Both the position numbers and the translations under genes were made by a program. Positions 32,802-40,481 of a DNA stretch of 48,063 nt are shown piece after piece. A model generated the notes under the pieces. That model did not search any database and was not told where the DNA came from. It saw nothing but the letters and a program-made list of their open reading frames with translations. Within the stretch, counting starts at the first letter, position 1, and every line of letters begins with the position of its first letter. This stretch comes from Micromonospora maritima (GTDB taxonomy: Bacteria > Actinomycetota > Actinomycetes > Mycobacteriales > Micromonosporaceae), in assembly GCF_902825405.1 (NCBI RefSeq), contig NZ_CADEAU010000004.1:1-48063 (forward strand), in the 5' to 3' direction.

Positions 32802-32839
32802 CGGTGGGGTCGCGGCTTGGGCGAGCTGCGACCCCACCG
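32802..32839 (-). terminator. terminator after tyrosine recombinase
   Basis: CGGTGGGGTCGC (32802-32813) pairs with GCGACCCCACCG (32828-32839), a 12-bp stem with a 14-nt loop, 5 nt beyond the recombinase stop at 32844. Confidence 0.78.
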
Positions 32840-32843
32840 TCGT

Positions 32844-33863
32844 TCACATGCCGATGCTGGCGGCGGGGTTCTTCCGCCACCGGTCCACCTCTTCGAGGTA
32901 GCCGAACAGCGCCGCGCTCCCCTCCTTCCAGCCGCCGTGCCGAGCGATGCGCACCAGGTCAGCGTCGGGGGCGGCGTATGCGGCGGTGGCGAACCCTCGC
33001 CGCAGGCTGTGCCCGGAGAACGCCGTGGCCGCGTCGAGGCCGGCGGCGACGGCGGCCCGGCGGACGATCGCGGCGACGGTCTCGCCGGTGATCCGCCCGT
33101 CGGGGTCGCCCTTGCCGGTGGCGACGTGTCCGAGCCGGCCGTGCCGGTCGATGCGCAGGAACAGCGGGCCGGTGTCCCGGCCGTGGTGGGCAAGGGCGGT
33201 GCGCCACTGCTCGACGGACCGGACGGGGCAGGTGGCGATGTTCGACCCGTAGGGGACGGCGACGATCCGGCCGCGCCCGTCCTTGTCGGTCTTGGACAGC
33301 CGGACGGTGACCTGGAGCCCTTCGGGGTGGGGTTCGAGGTCGGCGAGGTTGAGGGCGGCGATCTCGGAGCGGCGGGCGCCCATGGCGAAGCCGAGGACGA
33401 GGATCGCCCGGTCGCGGACGCCGATGAGCGTGGTGGGGTCGAGGGTGGCGATCATGGCCTGCAACGCGGTGAGGGTGAGGGCGGGCGCCCGCTTGGTGGT
33501 GCCTCCGTTGCGGGCGTACCGCTTGCGGTAGCCGCGCAGCACCTCCCGCGCGCCGCGCCGGTCGGGCTCACCGTGCCCGGCGGTCTGGTGGGCTTTGGTG
33601 ATGGCGGCCATGGCTTTGCCGATGCTGGATGGGGCGAGGTCGCGGCCGGCGAGGTTCGCGGCGTACTCGGCGAGGGTCTGCGCGGTGGCGGGGAGCGGGG
33701 TGCGCTGCTGCTGCTCGCACCAGCGGGTGAAGCGCGCCCATTCTTCGCGGTAGGCGCGGCGGGTGGTGGCGGGGGTGGCTTCGTCGATGAGGTCCCAGGC
33801 CGCGGCCGACAACTCGGTGTCCCGGGCTGCCGGCGCGCGGTCGACGGGCGTCAGGTCGTTCAC
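32844..33863 (-). CDS. tyrosine recombinase (XerD-like), internal to the prophage
   Basis: A 339-aa protein from GTG 33863, overlapping the upstream stop. A core-binding SAM-like domain (~20-110) is followed by the catalytic domain with a complete active site: R164 (GARRSEI), K191 (SKTDKDG), H285 and R288 (GHSLRRG), H309 (RHGGW) and Y322 (FGYLEEV). It is 10 kb from attR, while the serine integrase lies at the end, so it is unlikely to be the integrase for this site. Possible roles are dimer resolution, phase-variable inversion, or a remnant of an ancestral element. It resembles XerC/D-type enzymes rather than AICE integrases. Confidence 0.82.
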   Translation of the reverse strand: MNDLTPVDRAPAARDTELSAAAWDLIDEATPATTRRAYREEWARFTRWCEQQQRTPLPATAQTLAEYAANLAGRDLAPSSIGKAMAAITKAHQTAGHGEPDRRGAREVLRGYRKRYARNGGTTKRAPALTLTALQAMIATLDPTTLIGVRDRAILVLGFAMGARRSEIAALNLADLEPHPEGLQVTVRLSKTDKDGRGRIVAVPYGSNIATCPVRSVEQWRTALAHHGRDTGPLFLRIDRHGRLGHVATGKGDPDGRITGETVAAIVRRAAVAAGLDAATAFSGHSLRRGFATAAYAAPDADLVRIARHGGWKEGSAALFGYLEEVDRWRKNPAASIGM

Positions 33864-34144
33864 GGCCGCTTGTCCCGGCAGGAGCAGATGCACGCCCGGT
33901 CGTTGCAGTCGTCGCGAGCCGCGCGGCAGCGCGAGCACCAGTAACCCGGCAGGGTCGGCTCGTGCCGCAGAGCGAGCAGCCCGGCGGCGTGCAGCGCGTT
34001 GATCAGTTCGTCGGGGTGGGCGTCGAGCAACAGGTCGCGGCCAGACGAGCGGTCGTCCCCCGGCTGGCGCAGGTGCGGGTCCAGTCGCTCGGTGACGTAG
34101 TCGAGAACGTTCTCGCGGACTTCGAGGTGGGGTGAGGCGAGCAT
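33860..34144 (-). CDS. hypothetical protein with C-terminal Cys cluster
   Basis: A 94-aa protein. The N-terminal helical part (ASPHLEVRENVLDYVTERLD, DELINALHAAGLLALRHEP) is followed by a six-Cys cluster, CSRCRAARDDCNDRACICSC, likely zinc-binding. It overlaps the tyrosine recombinase start (GTGA), so the two are co-translated, but no known recombination directionality factor is recognisable. Function unknown. Confidence 0.62.
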   Translation of the reverse strand: MLASPHLEVRENVLDYVTERLDPHLRQPGDDRSSGRDLLLDAHPDELINALHAAGLLALRHEPTLPGYWCSRCRAARDDCNDRACICSCRDKRP

Positions 34145-34188
34145 GTCGATCTCTCTTTCTGGTTCGTGGGAATGTCAGTTATCGCGGA

Positions 34189-34407
34189 TCAGAGGCAGTC
34201 GGACAGGAGGCGGTGAAAGCCATCCGGCACCCGGACCCGGTACGTCGGGGTGAAGCCGACCGCCTGGCCGTCGTCGGTGATCCGCTCACCGTCGTAGGCG
34301 CCGCCGCCGCACCAGAGGCACCAGCCGCCTACGCACGCCTCACCGTCGAAGACGTCGGCGAACAGATGCCGCCCGGTGATGCAGTCGAGGCTCGGGTTGG
34401 TCGTCAC
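34189..34407 (-). CDS. hypothetical 72-aa Cys-containing protein
   Basis: GTG 34407 follows AAGGAGGGAAGCC, a strong site. MTTNPSLDCITGRHLFADVF is followed by a Trp/Cys cluster (GEACVGGWCLWCGGG) and a beta-rich C-terminal part (GFTPTYRVRVPDGFHRL). One zinc site is plausible. No family is recognised. A small early-region protein of the kind common in actinophages. Confidence 0.6.
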   Translation of the reverse strand: MTTNPSLDCITGRHLFADVFDGEACVGGWCLWCGGGAYDGERITDDGQAVGFTPTYRVRVPDGFHRLLSDCL

Positions 34408-34465
34408 GGCTTCCCTCCTTGATCAATCGATGCCCTCAAACCACGGCTTCTGGGTGCATGGGCGG

Positions 34466-35179
34466 TCATGCGGCGGTCCGGGTGCGGGCGGCGAGGTGGT
34501 CGAGGATCTGCTCGCCGATGAACCGCGTGTACGCCGGCGGGATCGCCTGCGAGAGTCCGGCGCGGCTCATCCACCCGATGCCCATCGCGCGGCGGGCGTC
34601 GTCGGGGTGGAACTTGTAGCCGCGGGTCATCTGGCCGGCGCCGCCGGTTCCGTACACCCCGCCGACGGGCCAGCCGGAGCACACGCAGGGCGGGGCGAGC
34701 AGCGGCACGTTCGTGAGGAACAGGCGGTGCCGCTTGAGAATCCGGCCAGCGGCACCGAGGCCGAACGACGAGCCGCAGAGCATGAACGCGCCGTCCATGT
34801 GCTGTTTGGCGCTGGGGCTTTCCACGTTCTCGATGACGTAGGGCAGGCCGGAGGCGCGGGCCCGGTCGATGGCGTGCGGGAGCATCCACCCGGTGCCGTC
34901 GCCGCCGGACTGGGCGGCGAGGTCGGTGTGGTCCTTGCAGGGCGGGGACTTGTGCACGGCGTCGAAGCCGGCGAGGGGGACGGTGTTGGCGTCGGCGACG
35001 GTGAACGATGCGGCGCCGGAGGCGAGGTAGCGGCGGCGCATCTCCGGGGCGAGTTTGGCGCGCTTCTCGGGGTCGGGGTGGACGATGTCGAACCCGTGGA
35101 CTTCGAAGCCCGCGGCGACGTAGCCGGCGGCGGCTCCGCCCTCCCCGCAGAAGAGGTCGGCCATGACGAGGCGGCTCAC
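34466..35179 (-). CDS. DNA cytosine-5 methyltransferase (C5-MTase)
   Basis: A 237-aa protein from GTG 35179 overlapping the 37-aa gene. Motif I is DLFCGEGGAAAGYVAAGF with HGFDIV. Motif IV is KSPPCKDHT with catalytic C81, motif VI is ENVES (~117-121) and motif VIII is RHRLFLTNV. It is short for the family (usually 300-400 aa), so the target-recognition domain is compact. There is no partner restriction gene nearby, so it probably modifies phage DNA to evade host restriction. The base and target are not deducible. Confidence 0.83.
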   Translation of the reverse strand: MSRLVMADLFCGEGGAAAGYVAAGFEVHGFDIVHPDPEKRAKLAPEMRRRYLASGAASFTVADANTVPLAGFDAVHKSPPCKDHTDLAAQSGGDGTGWMLPHAIDRARASGLPYVIENVESPSAKQHMDGAFMLCGSSFGLGAAGRILKRHRLFLTNVPLLAPPCVCSGWPVGGVYGTGGAGQMTRGYKFHPDDARRAMGIGWMSRAGLSQAIPPAYTRFIGEQILDHLAARTRTAA

Positions 35180-35289
35180 CGGGTCTCCTCCGGGTCGGTG
35201 TCGTTGAGGGGGCAGTCGTGGTCGCAGCGGGGTGTGATGCAGTCGTGGCAGCGCCCGTCGCCGCAGTCGGGGCAGATCCACTCGCCCAT
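35176..35289 (-). CDS. 37-aa Cys/His-rich mini-protein
   Basis: MGEWICPDCGDGRCHDCITP is followed by RCDHDCPLNDTDPEETR. Six Cys and two His suggest a two-zinc ribbon. The start overlaps the RuvC stop (ATGA at 35289) and the end overlaps the methyltransferase GTG (35176-35179). The overlaps on both sides make translation credible. Function unknown; possibly a small adaptor for one of its neighbours. Confidence 0.62.
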   Translation of the reverse strand: MGEWICPDCGDGRCHDCITPRCDHDCPLNDTDPEETR

Positions 35290-35828
35290 CACGCGGCTGC
35301 CAGGGTCAGCTCGGGCCACTGGACGGCGTCGAGGGCCTTCCGGTTGGCGGCGGGCATGTCGCACATCGGGTGGCCGAGGTGGTCGGCGGCCATCGCGGCG
35401 AGCCACAGCGCGTCGGCTTCGTCTTCGCCGCCGTCGAACCAGGGGAAGCGGCGGGCGACGGCGAGCATCATGGCGGCCTTGTCGGCGTTGCCCTTGCCGG
35501 TGGCGTACCGCTTCACCGAGGCAGGCGGGATCACCGCCACCTGGTGGCCGCGGGCGTCGAGGACGCAGCGGATGACCCACCACAGGCCGGCGCGTTCGTG
35601 GTGCCCCGCCTGTCCGGCCTGGGATCCGTACGACGGGCCTTCGACGGCGACGACGTCGTAGCCGTTGAGGAAGCGGTCGAGCAGCGTGGTGCGGATGAAC
35701 ATCATGCGGGCGGTGCCGCGCATCTTCGCCGGCGGCTTGATGGTGTCGGTCCAGTCGGCACCGGCGAGGCCGGTACAGGTGAGGCTGAGGTCGAGGCCGA
35801 GCACCCTCGGCGGCAGCGGCTGAGTCAT
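35289..35828 (-). CDS. RuvC-like Holliday junction resolvase
   Basis: A 179-aa RNase H-fold protein from ATG 35828 with GGAG 8 nt upstream. The first acidic residue is D13 in VLGLDLSLTCTGLA. A second is in VVAVEGPSYGSQAGQAG, and the last pair is in WFDGGEDEADALWLAAM. PPASVKRYATGKGNADKA is the typical conserved helix region. It cleaves four-way junctions during recombination and before packaging. The reading frame is open upstream without a stop to 36170, so a longer N-terminus cannot be excluded. Confidence 0.8.
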   Translation of the reverse strand: MTQPLPPRVLGLDLSLTCTGLAGADWTDTIKPPAKMRGTARMMFIRTTLLDRFLNGYDVVAVEGPSYGSQAGQAGHHERAGLWWVIRCVLDARGHQVAVIPPASVKRYATGKGNADKAAMMLAVARRFPWFDGGEDEADALWLAAMAADHLGHPMCDMPAANRKALDAVQWPELTLAAA

Positions 35829-35884
35829 GGGCTTCTCCGGGGTGAGGGCGCGCGCTATCTGCACGCTGAGTGAGGTCGCGTGCC

Positions 35885-36054
35885 AGGTCTTGGGGATGTT
35901 GAGGATGTTGAGACCTAGATATGTGCGTGTACGGGTAGGGCTGTGTCCGCCCATGACCGGGCGTAGAAGAAAAAGGCCCCTAGCGACTACACAGAGTAAG
36001 TAAGTACTTCTAAGAAACTTTTTAGGCTCAACATCCTCAACATCCTCAAGACCT
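35885..36054. repeat. 28-bp inverted repeat of 9-bp iterons flanking an AT-rich patch
   Basis: The left arm at 35885-35912 starts AGGTCTTGGGGATG and carries two tandem GGATGTTGA units. The right arm at 36027-36054 is its inverse with one mismatch (27 of 28). Between them are 114 bases including an AT-rich patch (around 35986-36025) rare in this genome. Inverted iterons around a potential unwinding element next to replication genes suggest an origin or an operator. Confidence 0.72.
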
Positions 36055-36100
36055 CCCCCGAGGGGAGTCGTCCGAGGTAGCGGAATCGCCCACCCCCGAG

Positions 36101-36155
36101 ATGTTGAGGATGTCGGGGAGATGTTGAGGATGTCGGCAGGGATGTTGAGGATGTC
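36101..36155. repeat. three direct repeats ATGTTGAGGATGTC
   Basis: Exact 14-bp copies at 36101-36114, 36121-36134 and 36142-36155 (20-21 bp spacing, about two helical turns), in the same orientation as the left arm at 35885. They lie between the DUF3987 stop (36167) and the inverted repeat. The spacing on one DNA face is typical of initiator or regulator sites. Confidence 0.8.
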
Positions 36156-36166
36156 CACGCCCGATG

Positions 36167-38101
36167 TCATCGCGCACTCTCCGTGAGCGTCGGGTGGGCG
36201 ACGAACAGGCCGCCGGGGTTGCGCCGCTTGCCGTCGGCGTAGAGCCGCTCGACGCTCGACAGCCACCCCATCTCGACGAGCACGACGAGGGCGTCACGCA
36301 CCGCGTCGGCGTTCGCCCAGCCCTGCCCGCGCAGCGCCTGGTGGGCGTCGCGGTGGGTGAACTGGTCGACGCCGTCGCGGCGGATCCACCGCAGGACGGC
36401 CAGCGGGCCGGTCATGTCCCGGCCGCCGGCCGCTGCCCGCCAGCCGCCGTAGACGCGCACGGCGTGTTCGAGCATCCAGTCGGCGACGTCGATCGCGGCG
36501 GCCATGGTGTGGAAGTCGATGGGGTGGGCGGGGTCGTTGCCGGCGGCGAGGTGGAACAGTCCGGCGATGCGCAGCACCCGGCCGGCGTGCTTGCCCGCCC
36601 AGTCGGACATGAACGCGAGGTCGCCGGTCTCCTGGTGCAGCCGAGGTTCGATCATGTCCCGGTAGTCCAGGTGCGCCTCGTAGGCGTCCGCGGCGAGCTG
36701 GATGATCCGCTTGGGCTGGTCGGGCCCGCACAGCGGGATCCGGGTGATCGCTTCGATGGTCTTGTCCCACTGCCCGACCAGGTGGGCGGGCATGTCGGGC
36801 ACGTTGCGGTTGTCGCGGGTGCCGACGGTGTCGTGGGGCACGCAGTACGCGAAGCGGCCCATGAGTCCGCGGTCGCGCAGGACGGGCGTCTGGGTGGTGT
36901 CGCGCAGCACCGACGGCTGGACGGCGAGGCCGATGGCGACGGCCGGCCACGGGATGTGGACCTTCCGCCGGCCGACGCGGCTCTGCTTGTAGGGCTTCTT
37001 CCCGTCGTAGGCGGTGAGGACCAGGTCGAGCTGGGGGGTGCCGTTGGTGTACCGGCCGGTGATGGCGCCGAACACGCCGCCTTCGTCGTCGAGGACGCCG
37101 ATGGTGCCGCCGTTCTCGTTGAGCACCAGCGCGAGGGCTTCGGGGGTGAAGTCGTTGACGAGGTACTCGCGGGGCGGCGCGACGGTGAGGTCGGCGATCT
37201 CGCCGCGGACGGCGTCGAGTTCGGCTTCGAGCTTGGCGCGCTCGACGGCGGATTCGACCTTGCCGAGCTTCCCGACGAGGGTGGACCGGCGGGACTCGGC
37301 GGCTTCCAGCAGGTCGGCCTTGGCGCCGTGGGACTGCTGGTGTTCGGTGAGCGCCTCCAGTTCGAGGCGGTGGAACGGTTCGGCGATGGCGCCGACGACG
37401 GGGCTCTTGCGGGACGCCGGGGGCAGCGCGGTAATCGTCCAGAGGATGAGCGCTTCGACCCAGCTGCCGCCGCCGGACACCCAGCACCGGTTGGCGGCGG
37501 CGACGGACAGGGCGCTCATGGACATCATGGCGGCGAGGTCCGGCGGGGTTTGGGTGGTGGCCGACAGGGCGTGGACGAACTCCCCCACCCCGGCCGGGAG
37601 GGCGTCGACCGGGAACGGCGGCGCCGGCTCCAGCACCCCTTCGAGCGGCTCGGGGTCTTCGAACCGTTCGGTGGCCTGCTCGACGCTGGAGTAGATGCCG
37701 CGCAGGATCTGCACCCGCGGCGCCTGCCGGGGGTTGAGTTGCCCCTTGCCGAGGCCGGAGGCGATGGTGGCGGCGGTTTCCCGGTCGTCGAGTCCGGCGG
37801 CGCGGGCGGCGTCGGTGAGGGCGTCGCGGACTTCGGTTTCGGTGAGTTCGCCGCCGGCGACGAGTTGGCCGAGGGAGAACGCGGCGCGGTTGAGGGCGTC
37901 GTTGCGGGTGCCTTTGACGGCGGTGCGGACCCGGTCGATCTCGTTGGTGAGGGCGGTCTGCGCGTAGCCGGCGCCGCCTCCGGTGCCGACCGGGATGGGC
38001 GCGTCGAACGCGTCGCCGGTGGGCTGGTCGGGAACGGCGCGGAGTGGCCGTTCCCGCTGTTCGCGGGCGGCCTTGGCTTTGGCGAGGAACGACTCGGTCA
38101 C
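36167..38101 (-). CDS. DUF3987 replication protein (helicase/primase-associated)
   Basis: A 644-aa protein from GTG 38101, overlapping the Prim-Pol stop. Residues ~1-100 are polar. The DUF3987 core begins near TTQTPPDLAAMMSMSALSVA, followed by a P-loop-like ITALPPASRKSPVVGAI, a coiled coil (~210-260), LVLNENGGTIGVLDDEGGVF with a Walker B-like DDE, and MGRFAYCVPHD. The C-terminus (~560-644) is winged-helix-like (VLRWIRRDGVDQFTHRDAHQ). In phages and AICEs it accompanies a Prim-Pol gene and is thought to supply helicase or initiator function. The iteron-like repeats lie immediately downstream. Confidence 0.8.
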   Translation of the reverse strand: MTESFLAKAKAAREQRERPLRAVPDQPTGDAFDAPIPVGTGGGAGYAQTALTNEIDRVRTAVKGTRNDALNRAAFSLGQLVAGGELTETEVRDALTDAARAAGLDDRETAATIASGLGKGQLNPRQAPRVQILRGIYSSVEQATERFEDPEPLEGVLEPAPPFPVDALPAGVGEFVHALSATTQTPPDLAAMMSMSALSVAAANRCWVSGGGSWVEALILWTITALPPASRKSPVVGAIAEPFHRLELEALTEHQQSHGAKADLLEAAESRRSTLVGKLGKVESAVERAKLEAELDAVRGEIADLTVAPPREYLVNDFTPEALALVLNENGGTIGVLDDEGGVFGAITGRYTNGTPQLDLVLTAYDGKKPYKQSRVGRRKVHIPWPAVAIGLAVQPSVLRDTTQTPVLRDRGLMGRFAYCVPHDTVGTRDNRNVPDMPAHLVGQWDKTIEAITRIPLCGPDQPKRIIQLAADAYEAHLDYRDMIEPRLHQETGDLAFMSDWAGKHAGRVLRIAGLFHLAAGNDPAHPIDFHTMAAAIDVADWMLEHAVRVYGGWRAAAGGRDMTGPLAVLRWIRRDGVDQFTHRDAHQALRGQGWANADAVRDALVVLVEMGWLSSVERLYADGKRRNPGGLFVAHPTLTESAR

Positions 38102-38709
38102 TGGGCCGCCGCCTTCAGGCCAGCGAGGTCGAGGGGCTGCTCCCAGTCGTAGCGGCGTTCGGTGCGCGAGGGCGGGGCGACGACGTAGCCGCCCTTCCCG
38201 CGGAAGTCGATGCCGGGCCACACGCCGGCGCTGTTGCCGTCGCCGGTGGCGGCGATGTACAGGTGCCGGGAGCAGGGCCGGCCGGTGGTGGCCTTGCCGT
38301 AGATGCGGGGGATGACGTCGGTGTCGCGGAGCTCCCGGTAGGAGATGGCGCCCTGCTCGCCGTCGATGTCGATGACGTCGAACAGCCCGCCGGTGGGGAT
38401 GCCGATGTTGGCCTGCGGGTGCGCGGTCCACCAGCGGCGCACCTGCTCGGCGTTCGTGGTGGCGTCCTTGAACCCGCGGCTGCCGGGGAAGGGCTTCTTC
38501 TCTCCGGGCATGAGCGGGAAGACGGGGATGCCCTGGGACGCGTACCAGCGGGCGGCGTTGGCGAGCGCTTCGGGTGCGTTGAGCCGGGCCTCGCGGGCGG
38601 CGTCGTCCCGGTCGGCCTGCTCGCCGAGCCGGTGGAACGTGTCGAGGTCGAGGGTGCGCAGCGCCTGGTCGAGCTGCTGCTCGATCGGCGGGTGGTTCTG
38701 GGTGTTCAC
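38098..38709 (-). CDS. bifunctional DNA primase/polymerase (Prim-Pol, AEP family)
   Basis: A 203-aa protein; GTG 38709 follows GAGGGGG. The catalytic core is visible: IPVFPLMPGEKKP, RRWWTAHPQANIGIPTG, then the metal-binding VIDIDGE (D114, D116) and SRHLY with H149, followed by GIDFRGKGGYVVAPPS. This is the archaeo-eukaryotic primase fold found in phages, plasmids and RepPP-type AICEs. It makes primers and extends them. It overlaps the DUF3987 gene, so the two form a replication pair. Confidence 0.85.
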   Translation of the reverse strand: MNTQNHPPIEQQLDQALRTLDLDTFHRLGEQADRDDAAREARLNAPEALANAARWYASQGIPVFPLMPGEKKPFPGSRGFKDATTNAEQVRRWWTAHPQANIGIPTGGLFDVIDIDGEQGAISYRELRDTDVIPRIYGKATTGRPCSRHLYIAATGDGNSAGVWPGIDFRGKGGYVVAPPSRTERRYDWEQPLDLAGLKAAAQ

Positions 38710-38777
38710 GGGTTGCCCCCTCGCTATCCGTGTCCGGGTGTCGTTGCGGTCTTGGGTGGTGCCGGTCTGTCGGGGCC

Positions 38778-38806
38778 CCGCACCAGCCGGTGGGGTTGGT
38801 GCGGGA
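38778..38806 (-). terminator. hairpin between nuclease-side operon and Prim-Pol
   Basis: CCCGCACCA (38778-38786) pairs with TGGTGCGGG (38798-38806) around an 11-nt loop, in the gap between the gene ending at 38822 and the Prim-Pol start at 38709. It could separate or attenuate the two early units. Confidence 0.6.
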
Positions 38807-38821
38807 CTCCGGCGGGCCGGA

Positions 38822-39202
38822 TCAGAACGGCGGGGCGACCTTGGCCAGGTGGTCGCGGGCGGCCTGCTTGTCCTGGTCGGTGGGGTCGCCGAGGATCCAC
38901 GGCGCGGTCTTGCCGGGGGTGGCGGTGCCCTTGCCGAGGCGGCCGAGGACCATGCGGCCGGTGCCGACCTTCGGGCGGAGCTGCTTCTGGAGGATCTTCT
39001 GGAAGACCAAGATGCTCTTCAGCTCGGTGCCGGCCTGCGGGCCGTCGACGACCTGGACGTCGGCGACGGTGGCGTCGGACGGGCCGTTCTTGGTCGGGAC
39101 GTTCTCCCGGATCTCGGTCGGGGTGACGAGCAGGAGGGCGCCGTCGAAGTCGGTGATGGCGCCGCCGGTGCTGGTGGCGGGGGCGTCGAAGAGGTCGGTC
39201 AT
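38822..39202 (-). CDS. hypothetical phage DNA-metabolism protein
   Basis: A 126-aa beta-rich protein: MTDLFDAPATSTGGAITDFD, GALLLVTPTEIRENVPTKNG, ADVQVVDGPQAGTELKSILV and GTGRMVLGRLGKGTA. The layout resembles a single OB-like barrel, so single-strand DNA binding is possible, but no family is confirmed. It is co-translated with the 92-aa gene (ATGA at 39199) and the RecB-like nuclease, and such a trio is common in actinophages that recombine their DNA. Confidence 0.62.
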   Translation of the reverse strand: MTDLFDAPATSTGGAITDFDGALLLVTPTEIRENVPTKNGPSDATVADVQVVDGPQAGTELKSILVFQKILQKQLRPKVGTGRMVLGRLGKGTATPGKTAPWILGDPTDQDKQAARDHLAKVAPPF

Positions 39203-39477
39203 GGCTTGCTCGCTTTCGTGGTCGTGGTCGCGCACGTGTGGATGAGGTGGATCGGGTAGCCCCGCCGGCGCGGGCTGCTCGGGTTGTGCCAGCCGGCTGT
39301 GGGGTGGAGTTCGAACACGGTCCGGTCGGCGGGGAACGGGCCGAGTGCGGGGATCGGCGTGGGGTCGAGGTCAACGTGGATGTCCAGTTCGGTGTCGAGG
39401 ACCCGCAGGACCTCCGCCCGGCATCGGGGGCAGCCCGGTGTCGTGGTGGGGGTGTCGAACAGGTCCGGGGTGGTCAT
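39199..39477 (-). CDS. hypothetical protein with CxxC motif
   Basis: A 92-aa protein: MTTPDLFDTPTTTPGCPRCR, AEVLRVLDTELDIHVDLDPT, FELHPTAGWHN and HLIHTCATTTTK. One CxxC and a later Cys may form a zinc site. ATGA overlaps occur at both ends. The N-terminal MTxPDLFDTP motif recurs in the next gene (MTDLFDAPA) and in the nuclease (MSDPFDTPN), suggesting a shared short peptide, perhaps an interaction tag among these three co-translated proteins. Confidence 0.62.
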   Translation of the reverse strand: MTTPDLFDTPTTTPGCPRCRAEVLRVLDTELDIHVDLDPTPIPALGPFPADRTVFELHPTAGWHNPSSPRRRGYPIHLIHTCATTTTKASKP

Positions 39478-40481
39478 GAGGTCAGGGCCGCCTTCCGGGC
39501 CTTCGCGGCGGCGGTGTGCATGTCGGTCCACTCGCCGCGTCCGGTGGCCTGCTGCCAGAGGGCGGTGAGCGCGTTGTCGGTGGCGGCCTGTTCGATTTGC
39601 TCGAGCAGGGCGTCGACCGTGGGCGTGGCGATGGCGGCGGGCTTGGCGAGGTTGCGTCGGGTGCGCAGTTCGCGCACGTCGGCGCACACCTGGGCGATCT
39701 CCCAGCCGGCGGTCAGGTCGACCTCGTAGACGGTGGCGGTGGCCTTCCCGACCGGCAGGTGGATGACGACGCCGACCTCCCGGTCGACCTCGGGCATGGG
39801 CTCGTAGCGGTCGGTGAGGCCGTTCCACATGGCGTCGGCGTTGGCGTAGAGGGCGAGCTGGACGGCGATCTCCATCCAGCCGTGGGTGAGGTCCTTGCCG
39901 GTCTTCAGGTCGCCGATGCGCGGGAGCCGCCAGCGCCGGCTCTTGTAGATCCGGTCGAGGGTGCCGGCGACGTGGTGCTGCCGGACGACGATGATCCGTT
40001 CGATGAGGTCGGCGTCCACGTCGATGGCGTGGTCGGTCAGCGCCTTCTGGTAGGCGGCGATGTCGGCGTCCCACGGCGGCGGGACGTGCACCTGCTCGCC
40101 GCGGTCGAGGCGCTCGGAGAACTGGTGGAGGGCGGAGCCGAGGTTGGCGCCGGAGCTGGACGCTGCGGCTTCCTTCGCCGCCTCGGCGACCTGGTCGAGT
40201 ACCTGCTTGTCGTCGATGGTGGCGGCGGAGGCGCGGGCGTACAGGTCGGGCCGCATGGTGATGCCCTTGAGCGCCATCCGCAGCTGCCACTTGGTGAGGC
40301 CGAAGGTGTCGCTGATGGACTTGGCGAAGGTGGTGGCGCGGGTCCACGGGAGGGTGCTGGTGGCGCCGGGCTCGCCGGGGTCGGGGAGCAGGTAGCGGCC
40401 CCACCGGTCCCGCTTGGGGTCCGGCTGCACGCCGCCGGCGGCGGGCGCCGCGGCGTTGGGGGTGTCGAACGGGTCGCTCAC
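39474..40481 (-). CDS. PD-(D/E)XK nuclease, RecB/Cas4-like exonuclease
   Basis: A 335-aa protein. The nuclease signature is complete: H119 (SALHQF), D176 (GTLDRI) and D191-L-K193 (RIGDLKTGK), with QLALYANADAMWNG as the later helix. After a short disordered N-terminus, a helical region (~45-100) precedes the core. This RecB-family domain occurs in phage recombination exonucleases and in Cas4. It lacks an obvious Fe-S Cys cluster, so recombination or DNA-end processing is more likely than a Cas4 role. It overlaps the 48-aa gene at 40478. Confidence 0.82.
   Translation of the reverse strand: MSDPFDTPNAAAPAAGGVQPDPKRDRWGRYLLPDPGEPGATSTLPWTRATTFAKSISDTFGLTKWQLRMALKGITMRPDLYARASAATIDDKQVLDQVAEAAKEAAASSSGANLGSALHQFSERLDRGEQVHVPPPWDADIAAYQKALTDHAIDVDADLIERIIVVRQHHVAGTLDRIYKSRRWRLPRIGDLKTGKDLTHGWMEIAVQLALYANADAMWNGLTDRYEPMPEVDREVGVVIHLPVGKATATVYEVDLTAGWEIAQVCADVRELRTRRNLAKPAAIATPTVDALLEQIEQAATDNALTALWQQATGRGEWTDMHTAAAKARKAALTS

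Noticed and set aside
35885-36155. CRISPR array
   Set aside because: Repeat units are 9-14 bp with spacing of 0-7 bp and occur in both orientations, and no cas genes are present. The RecB-like nuclease lacks an obvious Fe-S cluster.
39474-40481. Cas4 adaptation nuclease
   Set aside because: There are no Cys ligands for an iron-sulfur cluster and no cas genes nearby. A phage recombination nuclease explains the motifs and context.
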